Shown piece by piece: positions 1 through 9,238 of a stretch of 27,243 nt of DNA. The notes beneath the pieces are model-generated. The model saw only the letters and a program-made list of their open reading frames with translations, searched no databases and had not been told where the DNA came from. Source of the stretch: Penium margaritaceum (Eukaryota > Streptophyta > Zygnematophyceae > Desmidiales > Peniaceae). Where the stretch lies: NCBI GenBank assembly GCA_023375785.1, contig SZWC01025858.1:1-27243 (forward strand), given 5' to 3'. Numbering within the stretch: the first letter of the stretch is position 1; each line of letters starts with the position of its first letter. A program made the translations under genes and the position numbers.

Positions 1-440
1 CATCTATATCTATATCTATATCTATATATATCTTTATCTACATGTTTATCTTTATCTATATCTATATCTATATCTATAACTATATCTATATCTATATCTA
101 TATCTACATATATATGTATATGTATATGTATATCTATATATATCTACATCTATATCTATATCTATATCTATATCTATATCTATATCTATATCTATATCTA
201 TATCTATATCTATATCTATATCTATATCTATATATATATATCTACATCAGTATCTATATCTATAGCTATATCTATATCTATATCTATATCTATATCTACA
301 TCTATGTCTGTATCTGTATCTGTATCTATATCTATATCTTTATCTATATCTATTTTATAGACATATATATATACATTTCTATAAATATATTTGGATATAT
401 AGATAGACATAGACATACATAAAGATACAATCGTTGACAT
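1..440. repeat. CTATAT-type microsatellite
   Basis: The stretch is an imperfect array of the hexamer CTATAT and relatives such as CTACAT, CTGTAT and GTATAT. It starts at the window edge and fades out near 440. It gives long Ile-Tyr and Asp-Ile reading frames on both strands, which are by-products of the repeat and not genes. Confidence 0.95.
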
Positions 441-714
441 ATACATTGATGTTGACATAAAAATGCCCTTTAAGGATGTAACATAGATATTTGTTGACCG
501 TATGGGTATGCGTGTTCGTTTTAGGAATTAACTTGGTTGTTGAAAAGTTTGACGTGATGTATACCTGTGCGTTGCACACTTCTCAAGCGTTCACCCGCAT
601 CCATCCACGAGCAAAGCATGGTGAGGAAGGGTTTGTGTGCGATGGAGGGATCAAGAGCTATGATGGGATTGAGGGCGACGGTAGGATCGAGTGCGCATGC
701 GGGGGGAGGGTGAA
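441..714. other. unassigned single-copy sequence
   Basis: I see no recognisable gene, RNA or mobile-element signature here. Short overlapping frames on both strands have no family features. The segment borders the first copy of the 370-bp direct repeat. Confidence 0.4.
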
Positions 715-1086
715 GACCGGGGACGGGTTCAAAAACGCGGGATCTAAGTCCCTCCTCCACAATGTTCGTGGGGTTTTGTCGTCCGAACATTACGGCGATG
801 CAGGCTGATTTCACGGAAAGATATCAATAGCCGGCCAACTTGCAGTTGTGCCGCGATCCGGATAGCCGACAGCTGTCACGCGCATTGATGCGCGATTTGA
901 CAGGCGCTACGTCAGATGCAATGGAATTGCTTGAAATGCCTAAGTGTTGAATTCGATTTGTCCATGGGGTACGTACCGTAGATTCAGTTATATTTCAGCG
1001 GAAACAGGCTTTTATGCGAATGTTTATTGTTAACGTCGTCATCAGGGAAACTTCTTCTGATTCTAGAAATTTACAAAAATAGGGCA
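715..1086 (+). repeat. ~370-bp direct repeat, copy 1
   Basis: This segment, from GACCGGGGACGGG to about AAATAGGGCA, is similar along its whole length to 1173-1542. Shared blocks include the 25 bases from AGTCCCTCC to GTTCGTGGGG, GACAGGCGCTACGT, GTGTTGAATTCGAT and the CTTCTTCTGATTCTAG end. The copies differ at many scattered sites, so the duplication is old. I recognise no coding content or transposon ends. Confidence 0.85.
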
Positions 1087-1172
1087 AAGAACCGACGTCT
1101 TTAATGTTGATTTTGATTATGGGGTTTCAAGCACTTCCCACTCAATTTGTGATTTCTGGTTGATTTTTGTAA

Positions 1173-1542
1173 GACCGAGGACGGGTTAAAAATGCGGGAT
1201 CGAAGTCCCTCCTCCACAATGTTCGTGGGGTTACATCGCCCAAATATTACGGCGATGCATCCTGATTTCATGGACAGATATCAATCACTGGCCAACTTGT
1301 AGGCGTGCCACGATCCACGTAGCCGATAACCGCCACGCACATTGATGCGCGATTCGACAGGCGCTACGTCTGATGCAGAGGAATCACGTGAAATGCCGAA
1401 GTGTTGAATTCGATGTTTTTGTGGGGTACTTATCGTAGATTCAGTTTCATTTCAAGTGAAATAGACTTTCATGCGATGTTTATCGTTAACGTCCTCATCA
1501 CTGTAACTTCTTCTGATTCTAGCAATTTACACAAATAAGGCA
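1173..1542 (+). repeat. ~370-bp direct repeat, copy 2
   Basis: This is the second copy of the unit at 715-1086 in the same orientation, separated from it by about 86 bp. It contains the same CCTCCACAATGTTCGTGGGG block and ends in the same CTTCTTCTGATTCTAG block. 1543-1732, between this copy and the LTR of element A, holds nothing I can name. Confidence 0.85.
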
Positions 1543-1732
1543 TTTGCTAGACGTTGGGAAACATGCCACGTAAACATAGTTGACCTTGGAATCATGAAAA
1601 TCAGCGGGAGAGCTGTCATTTGACGTTTGATTCTGGAAAACCAAAAAGGCGCACTCGCAAACAGTAGCGAGCGCTCGCCCATCAATTCACCGAGCCGCCT
1701 CCCGCATCCAGCAACAGAATTAAAATCAATAT

Positions 1733-2141
1733 TGTGCGTATTATGGTATGGTCCAGTTTTCAGGCAAAATAGACGATGCCCGGATTTGGGCCGTCGGCCA
1801 TCTGGCAGGGCTCACCGAGAAGACCTGCTTGCCTGAAAAAAGAGCTATTTTCTGATTGGTTTGTGAACTGAGTAACAAGAGCTACAGAGCTAGGTGAGGC
1901 TAGTTCTTGGAGGGGTCTCTCATTGTGTCTCATTCTTCACTCCTAATCAGTTACTTCCAGTTTTCAGCTGCTTTCTGGCACTAACACTGGCGCGCGTGTT
2001 TCTGAGTAACAAACCCAGAGCACCCAGACTTCGACTTTAGAGCGGCAGACTGAGGGGGCAACAGACTAAGCAATGAGCGTGGAAGCCCACACGCTGTATG
2101 AAAAACACTGCTGCCCCAACCTGCTGCCTAGGATTTCAAGC
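1733..2141 (+). repeat. 5' LTR of element A, probably truncated at its left end
   Basis: The segment matches 17923-18031 plus 19093-19408 over about 415 bp, starting at TGTGCGTATTATGG and ending at AGCTTGGT, with roughly 45 differences (about 11%, counted by eye). It lies immediately upstream of a plant-type PBS, as a 5' LTR should. The element's 3' LTR begins TGTTGG at 9104, and no such start precedes 1733, so this copy has probably lost several hundred bases of its left part. The exact right boundary is uncertain because both copies share AGCTTGGT up to and into the PBS. Confidence 0.7.
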
Positions 2142-2142
2142 T

Positions 2143-2154
2143 TGGTATCAGAGC
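2143..2154 (+). other. Primer-binding site (initiator Met tRNA type)
   Basis: TGGTATCAGAGC is the site complementary to the 3' end of initiator methionine tRNA that plant copia elements commonly use to prime minus-strand synthesis. It sits directly after the LTR, at the expected position. It fixes the + orientation of element A and the right end of its LTR. Confidence 0.85.
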
Positions 2155-2237
2155 CAGAGCGTAACAGCAGCAGCAGAAGACTGGCGTACAGGTGCCAGAC
2201 AACGCCAGCGGACCCCCATATGCGCCAGTGCAGGGGA

Positions 2238-2266
2238 AATGCTGCCGGATGTTTTCCGGCAGCATT
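2238..2266 (+). repeat. Leader hairpin 1 of element A
   Basis: AATGCTGCCGGA (2238-2249) and TCCGGCAGCATT (2255-2266) form a perfect 12-bp inverted repeat around a 5-nt loop, about 85 nt downstream of the PBS. A diverged second copy follows at 2321-2347. The location in the untranslated leader is where retroelement packaging or dimerisation structures lie, but that role is only inferred. Confidence 0.75.
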
Positions 2267-2320
2267 GACCAGCCTGGTGGTGGCATCAGAATTTTCCCCA
2301 CGACCACTGGGCCAAGGGTA

Positions 2321-2347
2321 ATGCTGCCAGATTTTTCCGGCAGCACT
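2321..2347 (+). repeat. Leader hairpin 2 of element A
   Basis: This is a weaker copy of the hairpin at 2238, with arms around GCTGCCAGA and CCGGCAGC and a T-rich loop. The flanking text is also partly repeated, so the hairpin looks duplicated with a spacing of about 82 bp. Elements B and D carry a related GCC-A/T-rich-GGCAG motif in their leaders. Confidence 0.6.
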
Positions 2348-2439
2348 GACCCCCATGCGTGACGCGAGGAGGTGAGCGGCCAGCGACGTCACGCATCATG
2401 ACGACGACGCATGTCGACCAGGTGTGACCGTGCTGCAAG

Positions 2440-3175
2440 CAGCAGCAGCAGCAGCGAGCAGTGGAAACAGTAGCCAACAGCAGCTTTGCTCAGCAGCAGC
2501 AGCGGGCAACAGCACTAGCTCGCGGCAGCTTGCAGCAGCAGCAGCCCGCAGCAACTTGTAGTAGCAACAGTGCACAGCAGCAGCGAGCAGCAGCAGCAGC
2601 AGCCGGCTGCAGTAGCAGCAGCAGCAGTGAGCAGCAGCCAGCAGTAGCCTGCAGCAGCCAGCAGCAGCAGCTGTAGTAGCAGCGAGCAGAAGCCCGCAGT
2701 AGTAGCAGCTACAGCTCGCAATAGTGGCTGCTGCACTTACAGCTGATCGCAGCCCGCTGCCTGCAAAGAGCAGCGAGCTACGAGAAGCGAGCTCGCTGCT
2801 CGCTGCCTACAGCAAGCAGCGGGCAGCGAGCTCGCTACTCGCTCCTTGCGGCTCACAGCGAGCAGCAAGCTCGTTGTGATGACCAAGCCAAAAAAAGGAA
2901 GAGAAAAAAAACCCCCCACCCCACAGGTGACTCTGTAGCAGCTGCTGTTGCTACCACGGTCGCTGCAACAGCCACAGTAGCCACAGCAGCACCCAACAGC
3001 TCAGCAGCAGCAGCAACTGTAGTGGCTGCTGCAGCAGCAATCGCAACAGCAGCAGCAGCAACAACATCAGCAACAGCAGCAGCAGCAGCAGCAAACTAGC
3101 AGCAGCAGCAGCAGCAACAACAGCTACAACAACAGCAGCAGCCACCCTGTAGTTAGAACAATAGCGGCTTCAGCA
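2440..3175 (+). repeat. CAG-rich leader tract of element A, part 1
   Basis: Imperfect CAG/CAA/TAG triplets dominate this stretch between PBS and gag. They open Gln-, Ser- and Ala-rich frames on + and Leu-rich frames on -, all short, overlapping and unconnected to gag. I therefore call the stretch low-complexity leader, not coding. Element B has a comparable tract in the same position and the same sense orientation. Confidence 0.85.
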
Positions 3176-3186
3176 ATAGCCACTAT

Positions 3187-3326
3187 TGACGTCAGCAATT
3201 TTTCAGCTGACATCATTGCTGATGTCATTACTGACGTCACCAACAAAAAAAAACATCAACTCTGGAGATAACGCAGCAGCAGCTGCTAAAGTCAACCATC
3301 CCAGGCTGACATCACTACTGACGTCA
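3187..3326. promoter_or_regulatory. Cluster of TGACGTCA-type palindromes
   Basis: Perfect TGACGTCA sites occur at 3187-3194, 3232-3239 and 3319-3326. One-base variants TGACATCA or TGATGTCA occur nearby at about 3208, 3220 and 3307. TGACGTCA is the classic bZIP (CRE/ATF-type) binding palindrome. The cluster lies in the leader of element A, between two CAG-rich tracts. Whether it is bound or is only a local repeat is unknown. Confidence 0.45.
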
Positions 3327-3479
3327 CTGCTAACAGTAGCAGCACAAAGAGAAAAAAGAGAAGAAAACAGAAAAAACAAAAAGGTGGAACAAGGAGGGCC
3401 AACGAACACTATGGCTACTAGCCCCAGTAGGGAAGGGTCCTCCTCTATTGGGGGGACCCTTAGCCCCCCTTTCCTGCAG

Positions 3480-3930
3480 TAGCTACAGCAGCTGCAGAAG
3501 CAACAGCAGCAGCAGCAGCCATAGCAGCAACAGCAGCAATAGCAGCAGCAACAGCAGCAGTAGTAGGAGTAGCAATAACAACAACAAAGCCAACACCCTG
3601 TAGGCTCTGTCGTCGATCATTCTGACTCGACAGATTCGATCACCGCTTTGCGCTAGCAGCTCACAATGCTGACACAGCAGCTAGTGACACTATAGCTGCC
3701 GCCACCACCACCGTTGTAGCAGTTGTAACAATAGCATCAGCAGCTGCAGCACCAGCATAAGGAGTCACCGCCACAACAACAGGAGCCGCTGCCACAGCAG
3801 CTGCACCAATGTCAGCAAGCACCATTTGTTCCACAAGATACGCGAGCCCTGCGGTCTCCTATGCCACGCAACACTTGGCACAATAACACACCCAACGCCA
3901 ACAACAGATGGTGACATCAGTCCTAGGCCC
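3480..3930 (+). repeat. CAG-rich leader tract of element A, part 2
   Basis: CAG/CAA/GCA-rich low-complexity sequence resumes here, after a non-repetitive stretch (3330-3479) that contains a short AAGGGTCC/GGACCCTT inverted repeat at 3433-3461. It runs up to the point where gag similarity begins. No frame is continuous with gag. Confidence 0.75.
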
Positions 3931-3938
3931 CACTCTCG

Positions 3939-4773
3939 GTGCCGGCCGTAGGCCAAAGGACTTCAAAACCACCCCCGGCCACCGCTTCAGACTGGCGACC
4001 AGTCCGTAGCTGGGAACTCAGCTTCCAGATCTGGGCACAGGGCGATGGTCTGTGGCCTTACTATGTCATGCCCTTCGACTCCACCAAGGCCAACCAGGTC
4101 TATGACACCGGTTGTGCCGTGCGTGCCCTCGTCCCTGTGGCCCCTCCAGCCATACGCATCGCCCTTGAGCCCTTCCTCGACGACCTCACCACTGGCTTCC
4201 TCCTTGACTGGGCAATAGCCTGGCACCTACTCACGCGCCCACATTGCCTGTCTAATGACCCTGAGACCAGCCGCATGCTCCGGGAGTTCAACTCCCTCCA
4301 CGTGGGAGAGACCGAGATGGTCACCTCGTATTGGCAGCGTGTAGAGGACCTTATACGCCGCCTTGGAGACGCCGTACCACCCCCTCTCTGTGCTCTTGAG
4401 CATCAAGTGCGGCGCCACCGACCCCTTCTCCAACATCTTCGTTCACTACGCCCAAGACGTTCTCGCCGTGATGGCTGCCCAGGATACCCTCATGCCCTGG
4501 GCATACGAGCTCTTCCTCCGCATCGAGGAAGCTCGTCAGGAGTCACACATCCATCGCACGGAGTCCCTCGCCTCTCCTGCCATCACCTCTCCTGCCGTCG
4601 TCTCAATGGTTGTCGCCGCCCTAACAGCATCAGCATCTTCCGGCGCCCCCTCATCTGGCAAGAAGAAGAAGGGCAAGAAGGGCAAAGGGCCTCAGCAGCA
4701 GACTAGCGGATCAGGCAGCGCCAGCCTCGTCTGCAACAACTGTGGCCAGTCAGGACACGGGTGATATACGTGT
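3939..4773 (+). pseudogene. gag: gag of element A (broken)
   Basis: Gag is the copia capsid/nucleocapsid polyprotein that packages element RNA in cytoplasmic particles. The frame opening at 3939 has no ATG (first codon GTG). It carries the WE-x2-F-x2-WA-x-G-x2-LWPYY capsid motif that is also visible in elements B and D. Around 4390 a frameshift moves the reading to a second frame with a Lys-rich basic stretch (KKKKGKKGKG) and a CCHC zinc knuckle (C4732, C4741, H4756, C4771, first bases). A TGA at 4762-4764 lies inside the knuckle, where Arg (CGA) is plausible. The true amino terminus is not clear because the upstream leader is low-complexity. Confidence 0.8.
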
Positions 4774-5750
4774 CTACTCACGACTGACGAGGCTCACGTC
4801 ATCACCATCATGTGTTGCTAGCGCGAGCACTGCCTTGCCACTAGTTCTGTCAGCGTGGCTACTCATGCCGCATCTGCACCGCTCACGACGGTCCCACCGC
4901 AGCCTCCTCCGCAGCCGTCCGCACCTGCTCCTTTGTCCCCGGCGCCTTCCTTTCCCTTCCTGGAATCTGGCGCTGTCACACCGCAGTCGCTCTTCTCCGT
5001 TGGACCCTCCGCCCGTGAGCGCCAGCTGGAGCAGTTCATCGCCTTCTAGCTCGGCCTTCCTCACCCTCCTTCCTAGGGAAGTGCGAGTTGCGTAGTCGCT
5101 AGTTCCTCCCCATCCTGCGTGACAGAGCTGGTGTTATGATCATATCTTGTATCTCCGTCCGTCCCGTCCTCTGCCGTGCCTTGTCCTCCTGCTCCTCTTT
5201 GTGATGATGTCGCCTGCCTAGATGACTGGCAATCTTGGTATGCATCTCTATCCAGTTCGTCAGCGTCGCTCGCCCATTTCCATGTGACTATCAACGACCT
5301 AGCCACACTGGTCCAGAATCCGTCAGAGACCTGGATCATCGACTCTGCGGCCACGCATCACATGACGGCCTGAGGCCTTCAGTGTTCTTGGTCTCGTCAC
5401 CGATGTTACTAGGGTTTGGACGGGCTCTGGTCAGGTACTATCCGTTCGTGGTGTCGGCATTGTTTGTTTCCGTGGTCCAGCTGGTGATGTCTTCTTGACT
5501 GATGTTCTCTTCGTCCTTGGCCTTGAGCTCAGCCTCGTGTCTGTAACCACCCTTGATCGCATGAGCATGGACGTTCTGCATTTGCGTGGTGTGGACACTG
5601 TGTCATTGCGTCCGTCCGGTCATGTCGTTTTGCATGCCACCGCCCGTGGCAACTTGTGGCACGTACTGCGCATGTTCGCTCCTACCTCTGTCTCCTCCTT
5701 GTCGGCAGATACTGGCCACGTGTTTGTTACCAGCACCCTGTCTCCATAGC
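4774..5750 (+). pseudogene. protease region of element A (broken)
   Basis: The copia aspartic protease cleaves the Gag-Pol polyprotein. The active-site block WIIDSAATHHMT lies at about 5332-5367 (catalytic Asp codon 5341-5343), with Ala in place of the usual Gly in DSG. Downstream, FVLGLELSLVSV (from about 5510) matches the conserved VPxLxLSLLSV block that follows the protease core in B and D. Several frame changes and stops separate these blocks, so no functional protease is encoded. 4774-5300 is Ser/Pro-rich spacer with no clear frame. Confidence 0.75.
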
Positions 5751-6631
5751 ACACGCATCTCCTATATCGCCACCTCTATCACTTACACTCTGCCACTGTT
5801 GACAGCATGCTTTGCACACAGCCGGCCATGGGCCTTGACTCATCCTCCTTTCCTCTGTCATGTCCCACCGAGTGCTTTGATTGTGCTGAAGGCAAGATGC
5901 ACCGTTCCACCTACGCCCTCTCTGCTTCTCGAGCGTCTACACCGCTCGACCTGGTTCACTCTGATGTCATGGATCCCCTCGTGACAGAGTCAGTTGGCGA
6001 GCACGGTCGTTACGTCCTGAGCCTTACGTACGACTATTCTCACTATCGTTGGGTCTTCTACCTTACGAAGAAGAGCGATGTCATTCCCACCATTCGGGAC
6101 TGGCTTGTTCGCGCTGAACACAAGTGTGGTCGTCCTCTCCGCCGCTTCTGTTCTGATCGTGGGAGTCAGCTTCTGGGGAAGACCACACTCTTCCTCGCCT
6201 CCCGTGGTGTCCATCATGAGACGTCGCCGCCTTAACCGCCAGCCCAGAATGACATCCATGAGCGATGGAACTGCACCATGGCCGATGCCGTCCGCACCAT
6301 GCGGGACAAATCCGTGATCTTTGACGGCTTCCACTTCGAGGCCATTAGCTACATGACGTGGGTCCGGAACCGGATTCCCCATGGACCCATTCCTCGTCTG
6401 TCCACCCCATACCAAGACTTGTGTGGCGCACGTGCCGACCTGCATCCGGCCCTTGTTTAGGGCTGCGTAGACATTGTGTGGTTGCCTGTCCCGCACTAGG
6501 GTGGAAAGCTCAAGCCTCGTTGTTGTCCGTGCACCTTCCTTGGCGTCTCGCGTCAGTCGAAGGCATGGCACTTCTGGGATCCCACTTGATACTGCATCGT
6601 CGAGTCCCACGATGCCCTCTTCTTTGAGGAC
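5751..6631 (+). pseudogene. integrase of element A (broken)
   Basis: Integrase inserts the cDNA into chromosomal DNA. The HHCC N-domain is recognisable, with the histidines near 5755-5775 and CFDCAEGKMHR at about 5875. The core follows: HSDVMDP (first Asp), FCSDRGS (second Asp) and HERWNCT (catalytic Glu codon 6260-6262). One frame spans 5807-6460 except for a TAA at 6233-6235, inside the region that reads PQQNGVSERW in element D. After a TAG ending at 6460 the GVSRQSKAWHFWDPT block (about 6543-6590) shows the usual C-terminal region, again with stops. Confidence 0.85.
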
Positions 6632-6789
6632 ATGTTTCTCCGCGACCTCGTTCGCTCCTGCGTGTCAATGTTCCTCCCATCATGTGGGGGAGTGGTGGGG
6701 GTCCATCCTCCGTCTAGCCAAGTCCGTGCGTTCCATCGCCTACGCCCGCGGGTTCGTCTTCGCTGGCTGCCCCATCAATGTACGACAGT

Positions 6790-7149
6790 CCCTCAGAGCT
6801 GGCTTTTCTGTCCGTGTCCGCCAGCCCCTCAGAGCCTGCTGTCCCGTCCATGTCCGCCACCCTCTCATGGCTGGCTGCCCCGTCCGTGTCCACCAGTCCC
6901 TCAGGGTCGGCTGCCCCGTCCATGTCCACCAGCCCCTCAGGGCCGGCTGCCCCGTCCGTGTCCGCCAGCCCCTCAGAGCTAGCTGCCCCGTCCGTGTCCG
7001 CCAGCCCCTCAGGGCCGGCTCTCCCATCTGCGTCAGACGACCCCTCAAGGCCGGCTACCCCATCTATGTCTAATAGCCCCTTACGACTGGCAGCCCCGTC
7101 CATGTCTGCTAGCCCCTCAAGGCCAGCTGCCCCGTCCGTATCGGCGCGC
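6790..7149 (+). repeat. 36-bp minisatellite in the INT-RT linker
   Basis: Ten tandem units of 36 bp encode variants of the 12-residue block PSGPAAPSVSAS. The frame stays open through all ten units, although the surrounding gene is full of stops. Copia polyproteins usually have a Ser/Pro/Thr-rich, poorly conserved linker between integrase and RT, as B and D do here. Only A has it expanded into a regular repeat. The minus strand also stays open through the repeat, but that is a shadow. Confidence 0.85.
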
Positions 7150-7559
7150 TACACACGTGGTCCGGACGGGAGCCTCAGACCCAGGCCGACAGTGAGCACT
7201 CAGGCCGCCTCCTCACGTCCTCTCACTCCACGACCCCCTGTCATCCCACGAGGCTCCTCACCTCATGTCAGATCGACTCACACGGTCTTGAGTGGAGACC
7301 CCGACACCAAGGTACTCGGCTTGGCCAAACTGTCAGTCACTACCGATCTACATCCAGGGTCAGATCTGGGTTATGTCTTGCTCCATCAGGAGCACCGGTA
7401 TACCATTGCGACCACACTCACACGGATGCCACCAGGGGCGCGGGACGCGCACGCCCTCACTGTCCGCCCCACGGAGCGACTAGAGGACCCAGCCACCCTA
7501 CGTGAGGCTCAGGCCTTCCCGAGGCCACTCACTAGGAGGGTGCATGCACCGACGAGGTT
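7150..7559 (+). pseudogene. linker and pre-RT segment of element A
   Basis: Ser/Pro-rich linker sequence leads to the block SGDPDTKVLGL, which has a clear counterpart in element D (SGDPDTKALGL) just before RT. REAQAFP, near 7505, corresponds to the LREALSSQDADAW region of D. A run of C residues near 7597-7610 marks a likely frameshift just before the RT core. Confidence 0.65.
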
Positions 7560-8520
7560 GCCACCATTCGACAACATCACGTCTATGAGCTCGTCGACCC
7601 CCCCCCCCCGGGCCGTAAGGCCATCGGCGCCAAGTGGGTTCTCCGGCGAAAGTGGAAACCAGACGGGTCCCTGAACAAGTACAAGGCCTGTCTCACAGCC
7701 AAGGGGCTTTTTTATGTCCCTGGGATCGACTATGACCAGATCTTTGCCTTGGTCGGTCGGTTCTCCACCAGCCGGGCGTTGTTCAGCTTGGTTGCCCAAC
7801 ACGGGTGGGAACTGCATCAGATTGATGTGAGCAACGCCTTCCTCCATGGCTCACTAGAGGACGAGTAGCTCTACATGGTGCAGCCTCTAGGCTTCGATGA
7901 CGGCTCTGGCAAGGTCTGGAAGCTATGGAAGACCCTCGATGGCTTGGAGCAGTCACCGTGCTACTGGAACCAGGAGATCAGTCGTACACTTCTTAGTGGC
8001 GGCCTCCCTCGCAGCTCTGCCAACCCCGCGCTATTCATCAGTCCGCGAGGTCAGACTCTCGTCGCTGTCTTGGTCTATGTTGAAGACCTCATCGTATCAC
8101 TGGATGCAGCTGCCATCCAGCCGGTCAAGGACCTGCTGCACGATGCCTACCAGATGAAGGACCACGAGCCAACATGAGTCTTTCTGGGCATAGAGCTTGA
8201 GCATGATCGGTCCGTGGACATCCTGCATGTCCATCAGGCCGCCTACGTCCAGATGCTCTCTGGGCGCTTCGCTGAAGACTGCCCCTCGTGCCGAGAGCAT
8301 CCTCACCCATGTCGCGTGATGGTCAGGCGATGCTCAAGAGTTCTGATCCAGCCGTGGTGGGGGGGGGGGCTAGTAGACGTGACCACGTATTTGCGCGTCA
8401 TCGGGTCACTGATGTTCCTGCAACGACGACACGTCCAGACGTTGCGTTTGCGGTCAACCTCATCGCACAATTCTCTCAGGAATCATGTCACCTCCACTTT
8501 GAGACCACGATCTATGTGCT
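7560..8520 (+). pseudogene. reverse transcriptase of element A (broken)
   Basis: Reverse transcriptase copies element RNA into cDNA in the particle. The blocks are in order: [47 protein letters not shown], the degraded GLEQSPCYWNQEI, and the catalytic block VYVEDLIV at about 8074-8097. The normal copia block is YVDDLL, so the first catalytic Asp is Glu. There is a TAG after LEDE (7866-7868), a TGA in the thumb at 8175-8177, and at least one later frameshift before the GSLMFLQRR region near 8404. Confidence 0.85.
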
Positions 8521-9024
8521 ACGCTACATCGTGTCTATCCCTCGACGAGGCCTCGTGTTCCGTCGACAGCCGTCCGTTGTGGCTATAGGATACACCGACA
8601 GTGAATGGGCCGGCAGTCCAGACCGTAAGAGTCGTACTGGCTGGATCTTCCTTGTTGGCGGAACGGTTGTATCCTGGCGCAGCGGCAAACAAGGCTGCAT
8701 TGCACGCAAGACTGCTGAGGCTGAGTATGTGGCCCTTGGTTCTGGTGCGTGTGAGAGCGTGTGACTGTGCCACCTTTTGTCCGAGTTGCATCAGTCAGTC
8801 TTGTCCTTCACGTTGCACTGTGAGAATGAGAGTGCTATGGCCATTGCTGACAATGACGGCGTGCACCACACTTGGACAAAGCACATCAATGTTGAGTATC
8901 ACTATGTGCGTTCGTTGTCACTGAGTGGGTTGAGACAGCACGACAGTTGGCTGATTTCTTGACCAAGGCACTGGAGCGTGACTCGTCCAAGAAGGCTGTG
9001 AGTGAAGTTGGTGTGCGTCCGTGA
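8521..9024 (+). pseudogene. RNase H of element A (broken)
   Basis: RNase H degrades the RNA strand of the RNA-cDNA hybrid. Visible blocks are GYTDSEWAGSPDRKSRTGW (first Asp), VVSWRSGKQGCIARKTAEAEYVA (Glu), LHCENESAMAIA (the usual Asp of CDNQS is Glu) and HINVEYHYVR. A TGA at 8762-8764 replaces the Trp of ESVWL. A frameshift near 8915 precedes the ADFLTKAL-type ending, which stops at 9022-9024. Confidence 0.85.
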
Positions 9025-9096
9025 GGTTCTCTCTCTCCCTATCCTCTTGGTCTCTAAACTCTTTGCTCGTCTATGTGCACTGCGCCTGTGAGTCAT

Positions 9097-9103
9097 GGGG
9101 GAG
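9097..9103 (+). other. Polypurine tract of element A
   Basis: GGGGGAG directly precedes the TGTTGG start of the 3' LTR and follows the RNase H end by about 70 nt. This is the plus-strand primer position in LTR retrotransposons. Element B has the same CATGGGGGAG-TGTTGG boundary on the opposite strand. Confidence 0.85.
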
Positions 9104-9238
9104 TGTTGGTTTTTGTCTCACATCTCTCACTTGTACTCTGTTGTGTCCTCCCGGCTTGTGTACATTGGCGTGCAGATGAGTGACGGTGAGATGCGATGTT
9201 GATGGAGTGTCATCCGGTGGAGCTGACGCACGCCAATG
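9104..9238 (+). repeat. 3' LTR of element A, left fragment
   Basis: The segment starts TGTTGGTTTTTG after the polypurine tract and is cut at 9238 by the end of element B. Its ACATTGGCGTGC (9162-9173) is mirrored by GCACGCCAATGT (9228-9239), right at the B junction. Matching distal LTR sequence resumes at 17923, beyond B. Confidence 0.65.

Larger units (their letters stand above)
1733..9238 (+). mobile_element. Element A: decayed Ty1/copia retrotransposon
   Basis: The parts appear in copia order on the + strand: truncated 5' LTR (1733-2141), PBS (2143-2154), long CAG-rich leader, gag (from about 3939), protease (DSAATHH at 5341), integrase (5750-6460), Ser/Pro-rich linker, RT (7560-8520), RNase H (8521-9024), polypurine tract GGGGGAG (9097-9103) and an LTR beginning TGTTGG (9104). 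The PR-INT-RT-RH order is diagnostic of Ty1/copia rather than Ty3. Coding is broken by many stops and frameshifts. The rest of the 3' LTR appears to lie beyond element B, at 17923-18031 and 19093-19408 and perhaps also 17616-17922. Confidence 0.85.

Noticed and set aside
42-458. Ile-Tyr and Asp-Ile repeat open frames
   Set aside because: They are translations of a CTATAT microsatellite.
2461-3145. Gln-, Ser- and Leu-rich frames that could look like polyQ proteins
   Set aside because: They are short and overlapping in several frames of a CAG-rich tract, and not joined to gag.
6714-7103. Minus-strand open frames rich in Asp, Gly and Ala across the 36-bp repeat
   Set aside because: The repeat is stop-free on both strands. 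The plus frame carries the linker of the copia polyprotein.
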